From JBBQDZ01 sp038237515 (lineage in GTDB: Bacteria > Actinomycetota > Thermoleophilia > Gaiellales > Gaiellaceae), in assembly GCA_038237515.1 (NCBI GenBank), contig JBBRYP010000008.1:1-64000 (forward strand): a DNA stretch of 64,000 nt. Reading direction: 5' to 3'. The notes under the pieces were generated by a model. The model was not told the DNA's origin. It saw only the letters and a program-made list of their open reading frames with translations, and did not search any database. This document shows, one piece after another, positions 31,184 through 39,663 of the stretch. The first letter of the stretch is position 1. Every line of letters begins with the position of its first letter. Position numbers and translations under genes: made by a program.

Positions 31184-33399
31184 AGCGCGATGTCTTGGGG
31201 CCGCACGGGGACGCGCGGGAGGGCGCGCCCCGTCGCCGCGCGCAACGCGGAGGCGATCGCCGCGGTCGAGACGACCGTCGGCGGCTCCCCGACCCCCTTC
31301 ACGCCGTACGGAGCATCGGGCTCCGGGTCCTCGACCAGAACTGCGTCGACCGGCGGCATGTCGAGCGCGGTCGGAATCAGGTAGTCGGTGAAGCTCGCGT
31401 TCGTGATCAGCCCGTCACGCGTCTGGATCTCCTCCATCAGCGCGAGCCCGAGCCCCTGTGCCGTGCCCCCCTCGATCTGCCCGTGGACGGCCTGGGGGTT
31501 GATCGCCTTCCCGACGTCCTGTGCCGTGCCGACCCAGACGACGCGCGTCAGGCCGAGCTCGACGTCGACCTCGACGACGGCGCGCATGGCCGCGCAGGCG
31601 AAGGCCACGTGTGCCCGCTCGCCCGTGATCTGCCCCGTTTGAGGGTCGAGGGGCGACGTAAGCGGATGCCTGTAGATGCGCTCGACGTCGACGTCGACGT
31701 CGACGTCGACGCCGCCGCCGCCGCCGCCAAACCGCCTTCGCTCCTCGAGCGCCGCCTCGCACGCCAGCCGCACCGCCCCCGCAGCCATCCACGTCATTCG
31801 CGACGCCGAGGCGGATCCCGCCGACCCGACCGTGGAGGTCGTGTGGGGCGCGAGCCGGACGTCCTCCGTCTGAAGCTCGGTCCGCGCGACCTGGAGGATG
31901 ACGTTCGTCACGCCCTGGCCGACCTCGGCGGCCGCGCAGTGGACGACTGCCGAACCGTCCGCGGCGAGCTGGACGCGCGCGGCGCAGAAATCGTCGAATC
32001 CCTCCGAGTAGCAGAGGTTCTTGAAGCCGAGCGCGAAGCCGACCCCGCGCTGGACACCCTCGCCGCGGGTGACGTTCCCCGCGCCGCCCGGCAGCCGGAT
32101 GGGATCGCGCGGAAGTTCCTCGGGCTCCGGTACGGGTAGCTCCGCGCAGCGGCGGATCACCTCGGCAACGGGGAGCGAGCCGGCCAGCCGCTGGCCCGTC
32201 GGGAGGACGTCTCCCGGCGCGAGCGCATTGCGAAGGCGAAGCTCGACGGGGTCGAGCTCCAGCGCGGCGGCGAGCCGGTCCATCTGCGCCTCGCCGGCGA
32301 AGCAGGTCTGAACCGCGCCGAAGCCGCGCATGGCGCCACACGGTGGATTGTTCGTGTAGACGACGGTGGCCTCGATCAGCGCGTTCGCGACCGCGTACGG
32401 ACCGCAGGCGAAGGAGGCGGCGTTCGAGGCGACGGCGGTCGAGCTCGACGCGTAGGCACCGCCGTCGAGCAGGATCCGCATCCGGACGCAGACGAGCTTG
32501 CCGTCGCGATTGGCGCGGTGCTCGGCCCGGATCCGCGCCGGGTGGCGGTGGATGTGACCGACGAACGACTCGTCGCGGCCGTAGACGATCTTCACCGGCC
32601 GGCTCGTCCGGAGAGCGAGCAGCGCGCCGTGGATCTGCATCGAGAGATCCTCGCGCCCCCCGAAGGCCCCGCCGACGCCGGCGAGGTGGATGCGCACCTG
32701 GTCCGGCTCGAGCGCGAGGCAGGGAGCGACTTGATCGCGGTCGACGTGGAGCCATTGCGTCGCGACGTAGATGTCGATGCCGCCCTCGCCGTCCGGTATC
32801 GCGAGCCCGGACTCCGGGCCGAGGAAGGCCTGATCCTGCGTCCCCACCTCGTAGAAGCCCTCGACGGAGACGTCGCCCTCCGCCTCCGGGTCTCCGTGCC
32901 GGATCGTGAGCCGGCGCAGGACGTTGTCCGGATGGTCAGGGTGAAGGGCTTCGTGCGCGGAGGCCTGCTCCGCATCGACGAGCGGCGGCAGCGGATCGTA
33001 GGAGACCACGATCGCCGCTGCCGCTCGCCGGGCCTGCTCGGGCTCCTCGGCCGCGACGAGCGCCACGGCCTCGCCGAAGTAACGCACGCGATCGATCGCG
33101 AGCACGGGCTGATCCGCCTGCTCGAGGCCGTAGTGGGTGGCTCCGGGGACGTCGGAGTGTGTCAGCACCGCGTGCACGCCCGGCATGCCGGTCGCGGCGG
33201 AGGTGTCGATGGAGGCGATCCGCGCGTGCGCGTGCGGGCTCCGGACGGTCCGGCCCCAGAGCATGCCGGCGGCGTGCAGGTCGCTCGAGTACGCGAACTC
33301 CCCCGTCACCTTCGGGATCCCGTCGACGCGCGGAACGCTCTCCCCGACTCGGCCGAGCTCGAGCTTCGTGCCGGGCAAGGTGACGGCGGGCGAGCTCAC
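31180..33399 (-). CDS. Xanthine dehydrogenase molybdenum-binding subunit
   Basis: A 739-residue large subunit of the xanthine oxidase family. Key regions are GESVPRVDGIPKVTGEFAY, AFGGREDLSMQIHGA, the Mo-pocket loop PCGAMRGFGAVQ (Arg) and the catalytic glutamate in YGVKGVGEPPTVV. With the FAD and 2Fe-2S subunits next to it, it should oxidise hypoxanthine and xanthine to urate. Around residues 557-572 a run of VDVDVDVDVE preceded by six glycines is encoded by a hexanucleotide repeat and is probably a surface loop expansion. A 138-base gap separates it from the 2Fe-2S gene. Confidence 0.93.
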   Translation of the reverse strand: MSSPAVTLPGTKLELGRVGESVPRVDGIPKVTGEFAYSSDLHAAGMLWGRTVRSPHAHARIASIDTSAATGMPGVHAVLTHSDVPGATHYGLEQADQPVLAIDRVRYFGEAVALVAAEEPEQARRAAAAIVVSYDPLPPLVDAEQASAHEALHPDHPDNVLRRLTIRHGDPEAEGDVSVEGFYEVGTQDQAFLGPESGLAIPDGEGGIDIYVATQWLHVDRDQVAPCLALEPDQVRIHLAGVGGAFGGREDLSMQIHGALLALRTSRPVKIVYGRDESFVGHIHRHPARIRAEHRANRDGKLVCVRMRILLDGGAYASSSTAVASNAASFACGPYAVANALIEATVVYTNNPPCGAMRGFGAVQTCFAGEAQMDRLAAALELDPVELRLRNALAPGDVLPTGQRLAGSLPVAEVIRRCAELPVPEPEELPRDPIRLPGGAGNVTRGEGVQRGVGFALGFKNLCYSEGFDDFCAARVQLAADGSAVVHCAAAEVGQGVTNVILQVARTELQTEDVRLAPHTTSTVGSAGSASASRMTWMAAGAVRLACEAALEERRRFGGGGGGVDVDVDVDVERIYRHPLTSPLDPQTGQITGERAHVAFACAAMRAVVEVDVELGLTRVVWVGTAQDVGKAINPQAVHGQIEGGTAQGLGLALMEEIQTRDGLITNASFTDYLIPTALDMPPVDAVLVEDPEPDAPYGVKGVGEPPTVVSTAAIASALRAATGRALPRVPVRPQDIAL
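31684..31728. repeat. GTCGAC/GCC microsatellite inside the xanthine dehydrogenase gene
   Basis: Four to five tandem GTCGAC units followed by six GCC units. On the coding strand it gives six Gly then alternating Val-Asp. Copy-number change in six- or three-base steps would keep the frame. Confidence 0.9.
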
Positions 33400-33537
33400 T
33401 GGAGATGTTCCGGTCTCGTCACGAGCGCGTCACACCCCGAAGCGCGTTCCGGGGGTACGCTCGATGCGGGTGGCGGGAGGCACCGACACCCCACCCAGGG
33501 TGAGGATCCGCCGTGGGGACACGCCCGGAAGAGACCC

Positions 33538-33993
33538 TCACCGCGCCGCCGCCAGCCGCACGGCTTCGAAGATCTTCGCGTACCCGGTGCAGCGGCAGAG
33601 GTTGCCCGAGAGCGCCTCGCGGATCTCGTCGTCGCTCGGGTCGGGTCGCCGCTCGAGGAGGTCGACGCTCGCCATCACGAGGCCGGGCGTGCAGAAGCCG
33701 CACTGCACCGCTCCCGTCTCGACGAATGCCTCCTGCACTCGGTGCAGCTGCCCCTCCTGACCGAGACCCTCGACCGTCACGATCTCGTGACCGTCGGCCT
33801 GCGCTCCGAGGACGAGGCACGCACAGACGAGCTTGCCGTCGAGGAGAACCGAGCAGGAGCCGCACTCTCCCTGCTCGCAGGCGTTCTTCGAGCCGGGCAG
33901 CCCGAGCCGCTCCCGCAGCGTGTGCAGCAGGCTCTCGCCGCCCCAGACGTCGACCTCGCGCGCCTCGCTGTTCACGGTCACCTCGATCCTCAT
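33538..33993 (-). CDS. Xanthine dehydrogenase 2Fe-2S subunit
   Basis: A 151-residue iron-sulfur subunit with both clusters: plant-type ferredoxin cysteines in NACEQGECGSCSVLLDGKLVCAC and helical-domain cysteines in VQCGFCTPG and LSGNLCRCTGY. It relays electrons from the molybdenum centre to FAD. ATG at 33993 overlaps the FAD-subunit stop as ATGA, deciding the start over a longer open frame. Confidence 0.95.
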   Translation of the reverse strand: MRIEVTVNSEAREVDVWGGESLLHTLRERLGLPGSKNACEQGECGSCSVLLDGKLVCACLVLGAQADGHEIVTVEGLGQEGQLHRVQEAFVETGAVQCGFCTPGLVMASVDLLERRPDPSDDEIREALSGNLCRCTGYAKIFEAVRLAAAR

Positions 33994-34781
33994 GCCAGGC
34001 ATCGTTCCAGCGCCCGGCGCGTCAGCACCCGGAGGGCATGGCGCCGGTACTCGGCCGTCCCGCGGACGTCGTCGATCGGGCTTGCCGCTGCCGCCACCCG
34101 CTCGGGGAATTCGGCCGCCTCGCCGAGCGTGGCGGTTACGAGCCCCGCGACCGGCCCTGCCGATCCGAAGGACGCTCGGATCTCCTCGCGCTCGCGGTCG
34201 GCCGCGAGGGCGAGCGAGCAGACGGCGATCACCATCGCGTTCCGGGGGCCGACCTTCATGAAGGTCTGCGGCGCCCCGGACGGACGCACCCACACCGCCG
34301 CGATCAGCTCGCCCGACTCGAGCGCGTTCCGCTTCGGGCCGACCAGGAACTCCCGCAACGGGAGCCTTCGGCTACCACCGGCCGAGGCGATCTCGACCTC
34401 GGCGCCCTCGACGAGGAGCGGGGGCAGGGCGTCACCCGCAGGCGACGCGGTGCCGAGGTTCCCACCGATCGTGCCGCGATTCCGGATCTGCGGGGAACCG
34501 ACCGTTCGCGACGCCTCGGCGAGGGCAGGCAGCTGCCCCGCGAGCGGCGACTCGAGCACCTCGGCGTAGGTCAGCCCGGCGCCCAGCCGGAGGCTTCCGT
34601 CCTCCCTCGACCACCCCCGCAGCTCCTCGACCTCGGCGAGGTTCAGGATCGCCTGCGGGCGGCGCCGGTCGAAGTTCAGCTCGACGAGCAGGTCGGTCCC
34701 TCCCTGTAGCGCAACCGCCTCCGGATGTTGTGCCTTGAGCGTGAGCGCCTCGTCGAGGCTGCGCGGTGTCAGGACGTCCAC
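33990..34781 (-). CDS. Xanthine dehydrogenase FAD-binding subunit
   Basis: A 263-residue subunit of the CO dehydrogenase flavoprotein family: LQGGTDLLVELNFDRRRP, LGAGLTYAEVL and RNRGTIGGNLGTASPAGDALPPLLVEGAEVEI bind FAD. It passes electrons on to NAD or another acceptor. GTG at 34781 lies 7 bases after the permease stop, and its end overlaps the 2Fe-2S gene, so the order FAD, 2Fe-2S, Mo subunit is co-transcribed behind the importer. Confidence 0.94.
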   Translation of the reverse strand: MDVLTPRSLDEALTLKAQHPEAVALQGGTDLLVELNFDRRRPQAILNLAEVEELRGWSREDGSLRLGAGLTYAEVLESPLAGQLPALAEASRTVGSPQIRNRGTIGGNLGTASPAGDALPPLLVEGAEVEIASAGGSRRLPLREFLVGPKRNALESGELIAAVWVRPSGAPQTFMKVGPRNAMVIAVCSLALAADREREEIRASFGSAGPVAGLVTATLGEAAEFPERVAAAASPIDDVRGTAEYRRHALRVLTRRALERCLA

Positions 34782-34788
34782 GGTCAGA

Positions 34789-35757
34789 TCATCGCTCCTC
34801 GCGCACGTACGGCAGCCCGAGCGCCGCGGGGGCGCCGAGCCGCCGCTTCGCCACCCCCGAAGAGACGAGGACGAGGACGAGGACGGTCATGACGTATGGA
34901 AGCGACTGGAAGAGCTCCGGCGCGATCGTCACGCCACGCGCCTGGAGGGTGAAGGGCAGCGCGGCGAACGCACCGAAGAGATAGGCGCCGACGAGGACGA
35001 GATCCGGGCGCCAGAAGGCGAAGATGACGAGCGCGATCGCGATCCAGCCGGCGCCTCCGGCGATCATCTCGTCGCCCGGGACCCACTGCGGCGTGATCGC
35101 GAGGCTGAAGCAGGCGCCGCCCACCCCTGCGAAGGCGCCGCCGGCGAGGACGTGCGCGTAGCGGTACGCGATCACGTCGATGCCCATGGCGTCCGCCGCC
35201 GCAGGCGACTCGCCGACGGCGCGGACGTTCAGCCCCGGCCGGGTGCGCGAGAGGTAGAGCCCGACGGCGAGCACGCAGAACCAGGAGGCGTAGACGAGCA
35301 GGTTCTGGCCGAAGAGGATCGGGCCCACGATCGGCCAGTGCTGCGCGGCGCTCGGGAAGACGGCGCCGAACTGGTGGCGCGCGGGGTTCGAGGCGAGGTT
35401 CAGGTCGTTGCCGAGGTAGGACGACAGCCCGGCGGCCCCGGCGAAGATCGTGAGCGCGAGGCCGGAGACGATCTGGCTCGCCCGCAGCGTGATCACGAGG
35501 AAGCCGTGGATCAGCGCCATTGCAGCTCCCGCGAGCGCCGCCACGCCAACAGCCGTGAGGAGTGCTCCCCCCGAGCCGACGTGGAAGCGCTGGACGGTCC
35601 AGAAGCCCATCGCCGCACCCACGAGCATCATCCCCTGGACGCCCAGGTTGAGCACCCCTGCACGCTCGGCGAGCAGCTCGCCGAGACCCGCGTAGAGGAG
35701 CGGCGTCCCGTACAGCACAGCCGAGGCGGCGATCACCACTGCGATGCTGTTGTTCAC
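34789..35757 (-). CDS. Nucleoside/purine ABC importer permease 2
   Basis: A 322-residue permease of the branched-chain/BMP-type family with about nine helices: GTPLLYAGLGELLAERAGVLNLGVQGMMLVGAAMGF near the N-terminus and RAVGESPAAADAMGIDVIAYRY, the coupling-loop region. The GTG start at 35757 overlaps the first permease stop (GTGA). With permease 1, the ATPase and the BMP-type binding protein it forms a NupABC-like importer, here most likely for purine bases or nucleosides because of the downstream catabolic genes. Confidence 0.92.
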   Translation of the reverse strand: MNNSIAVVIAASAVLYGTPLLYAGLGELLAERAGVLNLGVQGMMLVGAAMGFWTVQRFHVGSGGALLTAVGVAALAGAAMALIHGFLVITLRASQIVSGLALTIFAGAAGLSSYLGNDLNLASNPARHQFGAVFPSAAQHWPIVGPILFGQNLLVYASWFCVLAVGLYLSRTRPGLNVRAVGESPAAADAMGIDVIAYRYAHVLAGGAFAGVGGACFSLAITPQWVPGDEMIAGGAGWIAIALVIFAFWRPDLVLVGAYLFGAFAALPFTLQARGVTIAPELFQSLPYVMTVLVLVLVSSGVAKRRLGAPAALGLPYVREER

Positions 35758-36881
35758 GGCACCGGCTCGGGGAGGTGAGCGGCGCCAGGCTCGCGCTTGA
35801 GTCGGAAGCGGTAGCGGATCAGGATCTCTCCGCCGAGGACGCTGAAGAGGAAGATTCCCTGCATGACACCGACGAGACCGGAAGGAAAGTCGGCTCCCTG
35901 CAGCGCGAAGCCGGCGTTCTTCAGCCCGCCGAGGAGGAAAGCGACGAGAACGACCGCAAAGGGGTTGTAGCGGGCGAGCGCGGCGACGACGATGCCCGTG
36001 TAGCCGTAGAACTGCTGCTGGAGGCCGCGGGGGTCGAGCAGGTGGTCGAAGTTGCCCGCCTGCGCAGCGCCGCCGAGCCCGGCGATCGCGCCCGAGAGCG
36101 CCATCACGGCAAGGATCTTGCGGCGTGTGCGCATCCCGGCGTAGCGCGCGGCTCGAGGCGAGTCGGCGATCACGTTCAGCTCGAACCCGAAGCGCGTGTG
36201 CCGGTACAGCGTCCAGAGCACGATCGCCGCGCCGGCGGCGACCATGAAGCCGAGCGGCAACAGCACCCCGCCCGCGGCGTGGGTGATCGTCGCGACCGGC
36301 CACAGCGCGGCATCCGGAAGCGCCTTTCCCTGCGGGAAGACGGCGGCGCTCGGCGAGGTCGTGTCGCGCCAGTAGGAGTGGGTGTCGAAGATCAAGAAGT
36401 TGATGACGAGCCCAGCGACGTAGTTCAGCATCAACGACGTGATGATCTCGTTCGTCCGCCCGAACGCTCGCAGGATCCCCGGGATCGACGCCCATAGCGC
36501 GCCGAGGGCGGCGCCGCCGACGCACATGCCAGCGATCTGGACCGCGCCCGGCGCGCCGTGGAGGAGCAGTGCGGCCGCCACTGCGCCGACGACGCCGAAG
36601 TAGAGCTGGCCCTCTGCACCGATGTTGAAGAGGTTCATCCGGAACGCCGCCGCCGCCGCCAGGCCGGTGAAGACGAGCGGCGTGGCGGAGGCGAACGTCG
36701 AGGTGAGCGCCCCGGTGTCGCCGAACGCCGACCGGAAGAGCTTGCCGTAGGTGTGGCCGGGATCGTGACCGGTTGCGAGCAGGACGAGGGCGATCAACCC
36801 GAACGCGAAGCCGACCGACACGAGGGGGACGACGACCGACAGGAGTCTCGGTTGCCGGAGCCTGCGCTCGATCCGGATCAC
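35754..36881 (-). CDS. Nucleoside/purine ABC importer permease 1
   Basis: A 375-residue permease paired with the one downstream. Recognisable segments are ATPLVFTGLAAAAAFRMNLFNIGAEGQLYFGVVGA, GRTNEIITSLMLNYVAGL and VIADSPRAARYAGMRTRRK (coupling loop). GTG at 36881 overlaps the ATPase stop by four bases. The large periplasmic-side loop containing SYWRDTTSPSAAVFPQGKALPD is typical of this permease class. Confidence 0.92.
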   Translation of the reverse strand: MIRIERRLRQPRLLSVVVPLVSVGFAFGLIALVLLATGHDPGHTYGKLFRSAFGDTGALTSTFASATPLVFTGLAAAAAFRMNLFNIGAEGQLYFGVVGAVAAALLLHGAPGAVQIAGMCVGGAALGALWASIPGILRAFGRTNEIITSLMLNYVAGLVINFLIFDTHSYWRDTTSPSAAVFPQGKALPDAALWPVATITHAAGGVLLPLGFMVAAGAAIVLWTLYRHTRFGFELNVIADSPRAARYAGMRTRRKILAVMALSGAIAGLGGAAQAGNFDHLLDPRGLQQQFYGYTGIVVAALARYNPFAVVLVAFLLGGLKNAGFALQGADFPSGLVGVMQGIFLFSVLGGEILIRYRFRLKREPGAAHLPEPVP

Positions 36882-38380
36882 GTGCCCGCCCCGCCGGCCA
36901 TCAGCAGTCCGATCTCCCCGACGTCGGCGCCCGGACAGTGCCGCTCGCCGACGATCCGGCCCTCGTAGAGGACGGCGATCCGGTCGGCGAGCGCGAGGAT
37001 CTCGTCCAGGTCCTCGCTGATCAGGAGGATCGCAACGCCGGTCGCGGCGGCCTCACGTAGATAGGTGTGAATCGTCTCGATCGCGCCCACGTCGAGGCCG
37101 CGCGTGGGGGAGGCGGCCACGAGCACCCGCGGCTTTCCCGAGAACTCGCGGGCGAGCACCACCTTCTGCAGGTTGCCGCCCGAGAGCTGGCGCGCGGGGG
37201 TTGTCGGGCCCGGCGCGCTGACGCCGTAACGCCGGATCGCCTCGACGGCGAGCCGGCGGATCCCGCCGTGACGAAGGAAGGGCCCGCGCGATGCCTCCCC
37301 GGAGCGATAGGACTTGAGCACGACGTTCGAGGCGATGCTCAGGCTCGGCGCGAGCCCCGTTCCCAGGCGATCCTCGGGAACGTGGGCAACCCCGGCCGCG
37401 ATCGCCGCCCGAGGATCGCCGGTGGCGAGCGCAACGCCTGCGACCTTGACGGCGCCGCCGCTCGGTGGGCGCATCCCGGTGATCGTCTCCGCAAGCTCGC
37501 GCTGCCCGTTCCCGGCCACGCCCGCGACCGCGACGATCTCGCCGGCCCGCACCGTCAGCGAGACCTCGTGGAGGGCCGGCGCGCCGCGATCCCCCTGCGC
37601 GCAGAGTGCTTCGAGCTCCAGCGCCGGCCTGCCGGGACGCTTGGCGGTCGCGATCCGGGCGGGAGCGGGGATCTCCCGCCCGACCATCAGCGCCGCGAGC
37701 GACTGGGCCGTCGCCTCGGCGGCCGTCGCCGTCGCGACCGAGCGGCCCGCGCGGAGCACCGTGACGCGATCGGCGACGGCTTTCACCTCGTTCAGCTTGT
37801 GTGAGATGAAGACGATGGTGCGACCCTCGGCCGCCATCGTCCGCAGTGTCCGGAACAACGCCTCGGACTCCTGCGGGGTGAGGACTGCGGTGGGCTCGTC
37901 GAGGATCAGGATCCTCGCCTCGCGGTAGAGCGTCTTCAGGATCTCGACGCGCTGCTGCTCGCCGACGGAGAGCTGCCAGATCCGAGCCCGCGGGTCGACG
38001 CGCAGCCCGTACTGCTCGCCAAGCTCGGCGACGCGGCGCTCGATCGCCCGCGGTCGCAGCCGGAGCGTGCGTCCCTCGCCCCGGTGGTCGCCGAGGACCA
38101 CGTTCTCGGCGACGGTGAAAGGGGTGACGAGCCGAAAGTGCTGATGGACCATCCCGATCCGCGCGTCGAGCGCGTCGCGAGGCGAGCGGAAGTGCACCGG
38201 CTTCCCGTGGAGCTCGATCTCTCCCTCGTCGGGGCGGTAGAGGCCGGTCAGGATGTTCGAGAGCGTGCTCTTGCCGGCGCCGTTCTCTCCGAGGAGCGCG
38301 TGCACCTCCCCGCTCGCCGCCTCGAAGTCGACCCGGTCGTTCGCCAGCACGCCGGGGAAGCGCTTCGTGATCGCGCGCAT
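36878..38380 (-). CDS. Nucleoside/purine ABC importer ATP-binding protein (two domains)
   Basis: A 500-residue tandem ATPase. Domain 1 has GENGAGKSTLSNILTG, signature LSVGEQQRVEI and LILDEPTAVLTP; domain 2 has GVAGNGQRELAETITG (degenerate Walker A) and LSGGNLQKVVLAREFS, as in RbsA/NupA-type proteins. ATG at 38380 is preferred over an in-frame start at 38464, because a perfect 13-base-pair hairpin at 38398-38426 would otherwise lie inside the gene, and the family core begins at this ATG. Confidence 0.9.
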   Translation of the reverse strand: MRAITKRFPGVLANDRVDFEAASGEVHALLGENGAGKSTLSNILTGLYRPDEGEIELHGKPVHFRSPRDALDARIGMVHQHFRLVTPFTVAENVVLGDHRGEGRTLRLRPRAIERRVAELGEQYGLRVDPRARIWQLSVGEQQRVEILKTLYREARILILDEPTAVLTPQESEALFRTLRTMAAEGRTIVFISHKLNEVKAVADRVTVLRAGRSVATATAAEATAQSLAALMVGREIPAPARIATAKRPGRPALELEALCAQGDRGAPALHEVSLTVRAGEIVAVAGVAGNGQRELAETITGMRPPSGGAVKVAGVALATGDPRAAIAAGVAHVPEDRLGTGLAPSLSIASNVVLKSYRSGEASRGPFLRHGGIRRLAVEAIRRYGVSAPGPTTPARQLSGGNLQKVVLAREFSGKPRVLVAASPTRGLDVGAIETIHTYLREAAATGVAILLISEDLDEILALADRIAVLYEGRIVGERHCPGADVGEIGLLMAGGAGT

Positions 38381-38397
38381 CGCGACGGCAGGGAACG

Positions 38398-38426
38398 GAG
38401 AGGCGCCGGCATCGCCGGCGCCTCTC
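38398..38426. terminator. Intra-operon hairpin between binding protein and ATPase
   Basis: Perfect 13-base arms (GAGAGGCGCCGGC and GCCGGCGCCTCTC) with a three-base loop, 43 bases after the binding-protein stop. There is no T run. A partial terminator or 3'-stabilising hairpin here would give more binding protein than membrane subunits. Confidence 0.75.
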
Positions 38427-38468
38427 GCGTGAGCTTCGTCCAGGAGAGGGCTCGCCTCCCCCACCTCG

Positions 38469-39575
38469 CTAGCCCTTGGGGCTTCCGACCACGCCCTTGA
38501 CCAGCCAGTTCATTGCGTACAGGTCTTTCACGGTCATGCTCTTGCCCGCTGGGACCCGCAGCTTGCCGGTCTGGTCGTACAGCGGCCCCCGGAACTCGTA
38601 GAACTTGCGGGAGACGAGCGCCGCCTTCTTCGCGGCGATCGCGGCCTTCGTCTTCGCCGAGACGCGAGGGCCGTACGGCGCGATGTCGACGAGGTGATCC
38701 TTGAGGTTGCCGTAGTAGAAGGTCGACTTCCAGCTACCGCTCATGGCCGCCTTGACGCGGCTCGCGTAGTACGGGCCCCAGTTGTAGACCGCCGCCGTCA
38801 GCCACGACTTCGGAGCGAACTTCTTGGCGTCCGAGTCGTACCCGACCCACGCGATTCCCGCGGACTCCGCATACTGACCGGCAGCCGGGCTGTCGACGTT
38901 CTGGCCGAGGACGTCCGCCCCGGCGGAATGAAGGCTCTGGGCGGCCTTCTTCTCCTTGTCCGGCGAGAACCAGGAGTTCGTCCAGACCAGGTTCACCTTG
39001 ACGCCCGGGTGGGTCGCCTGCGCTCCGAGCGCGAACGCGTTGGCGTGGCGGATCACCTCGGGGATGGCGAAGGGCACGACGTAGCCGATCTGCCCCTTCT
39101 TCGTCGCCGCTCCCGCCGCCATGCCGGAGAGGTAGATCGCGTCCTCGCCCGCGCCGAAGTACTCGGCGAGGTTCTTCGACTGGGCGGTGCCGGTGGCCTG
39201 CTCGAAGTACACGTTCGGATACTTCTTCGCCTCCGAGGCCATGCAGGTCTGGAAGCCGAAGGACGTCGCGAAGATGATCTTGTTGCCGTCGCGGACGAGG
39301 CTGTCGATCACCTGGCAGGTCTGCGGCCCTTCGGGCACGTTCTCCTTGAACGTCGTCGTCACCTTCGAGCCGAGCGTCTTCTGGACGTAGAGCCGTCCCG
39401 CGTCGTGCGCCTGCGACCAGCCGCCGTCGTTGTGCGGCCCCACGTAGATCCAGGCCGCCTTGAGCGCGCTGCTCCCGCCGCCCGGCTTCGCGGTGACCGC
39501 TGTTGCCGTCGCCAGCGCGGCGACGGCGGCTGCCAGGACCACGGCGCCCGCGAGCGCCCGTCTGCGTTTCCTCAT
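38469..39575 (-). CDS. BMP family substrate-binding protein
   Basis: A 368-residue secreted protein with a signal peptide (RRRALAGAVVLAAAVAALATATAVTA) and no lipobox cysteine, then the BMP/PnrA fold: KAAWIYVGPHNDGGWSQAHDAGRLYVQ, IFATSFGFQTCMASEAKKYPNVYFEQATG and GADVLGQNVDSPAAG. It should capture a purine base or nucleoside for the ABC importer. ATG at 39575 has a good Shine-Dalgarno (GGGAGGGG). A TATAGT box is visible upstream. This is the first gene of the purine operon, which runs to adenine deaminase. Confidence 0.92.
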   Translation of the reverse strand: MRKRRRALAGAVVLAAAVAALATATAVTAKPGGGSSALKAAWIYVGPHNDGGWSQAHDAGRLYVQKTLGSKVTTTFKENVPEGPQTCQVIDSLVRDGNKIIFATSFGFQTCMASEAKKYPNVYFEQATGTAQSKNLAEYFGAGEDAIYLSGMAAGAATKKGQIGYVVPFAIPEVIRHANAFALGAQATHPGVKVNLVWTNSWFSPDKEKKAAQSLHSAGADVLGQNVDSPAAGQYAESAGIAWVGYDSDAKKFAPKSWLTAAVYNWGPYYASRVKAAMSGSWKSTFYYGNLKDHLVDIAPYGPRVSAKTKAAIAAKKAALVSRKFYEFRGPLYDQTGKLRVPAGKSMTVKDLYAMNWLVKGVVGSPKG

Positions 39576-39663
39576 CTTCCCCTCCCGGTGGACACCCTCG
39601 AAGCGTCGACTATAGGAGATGGGCGGGATGCCGCCTAGTCCGGAAGCCGGTTAGGGTCGCGCC

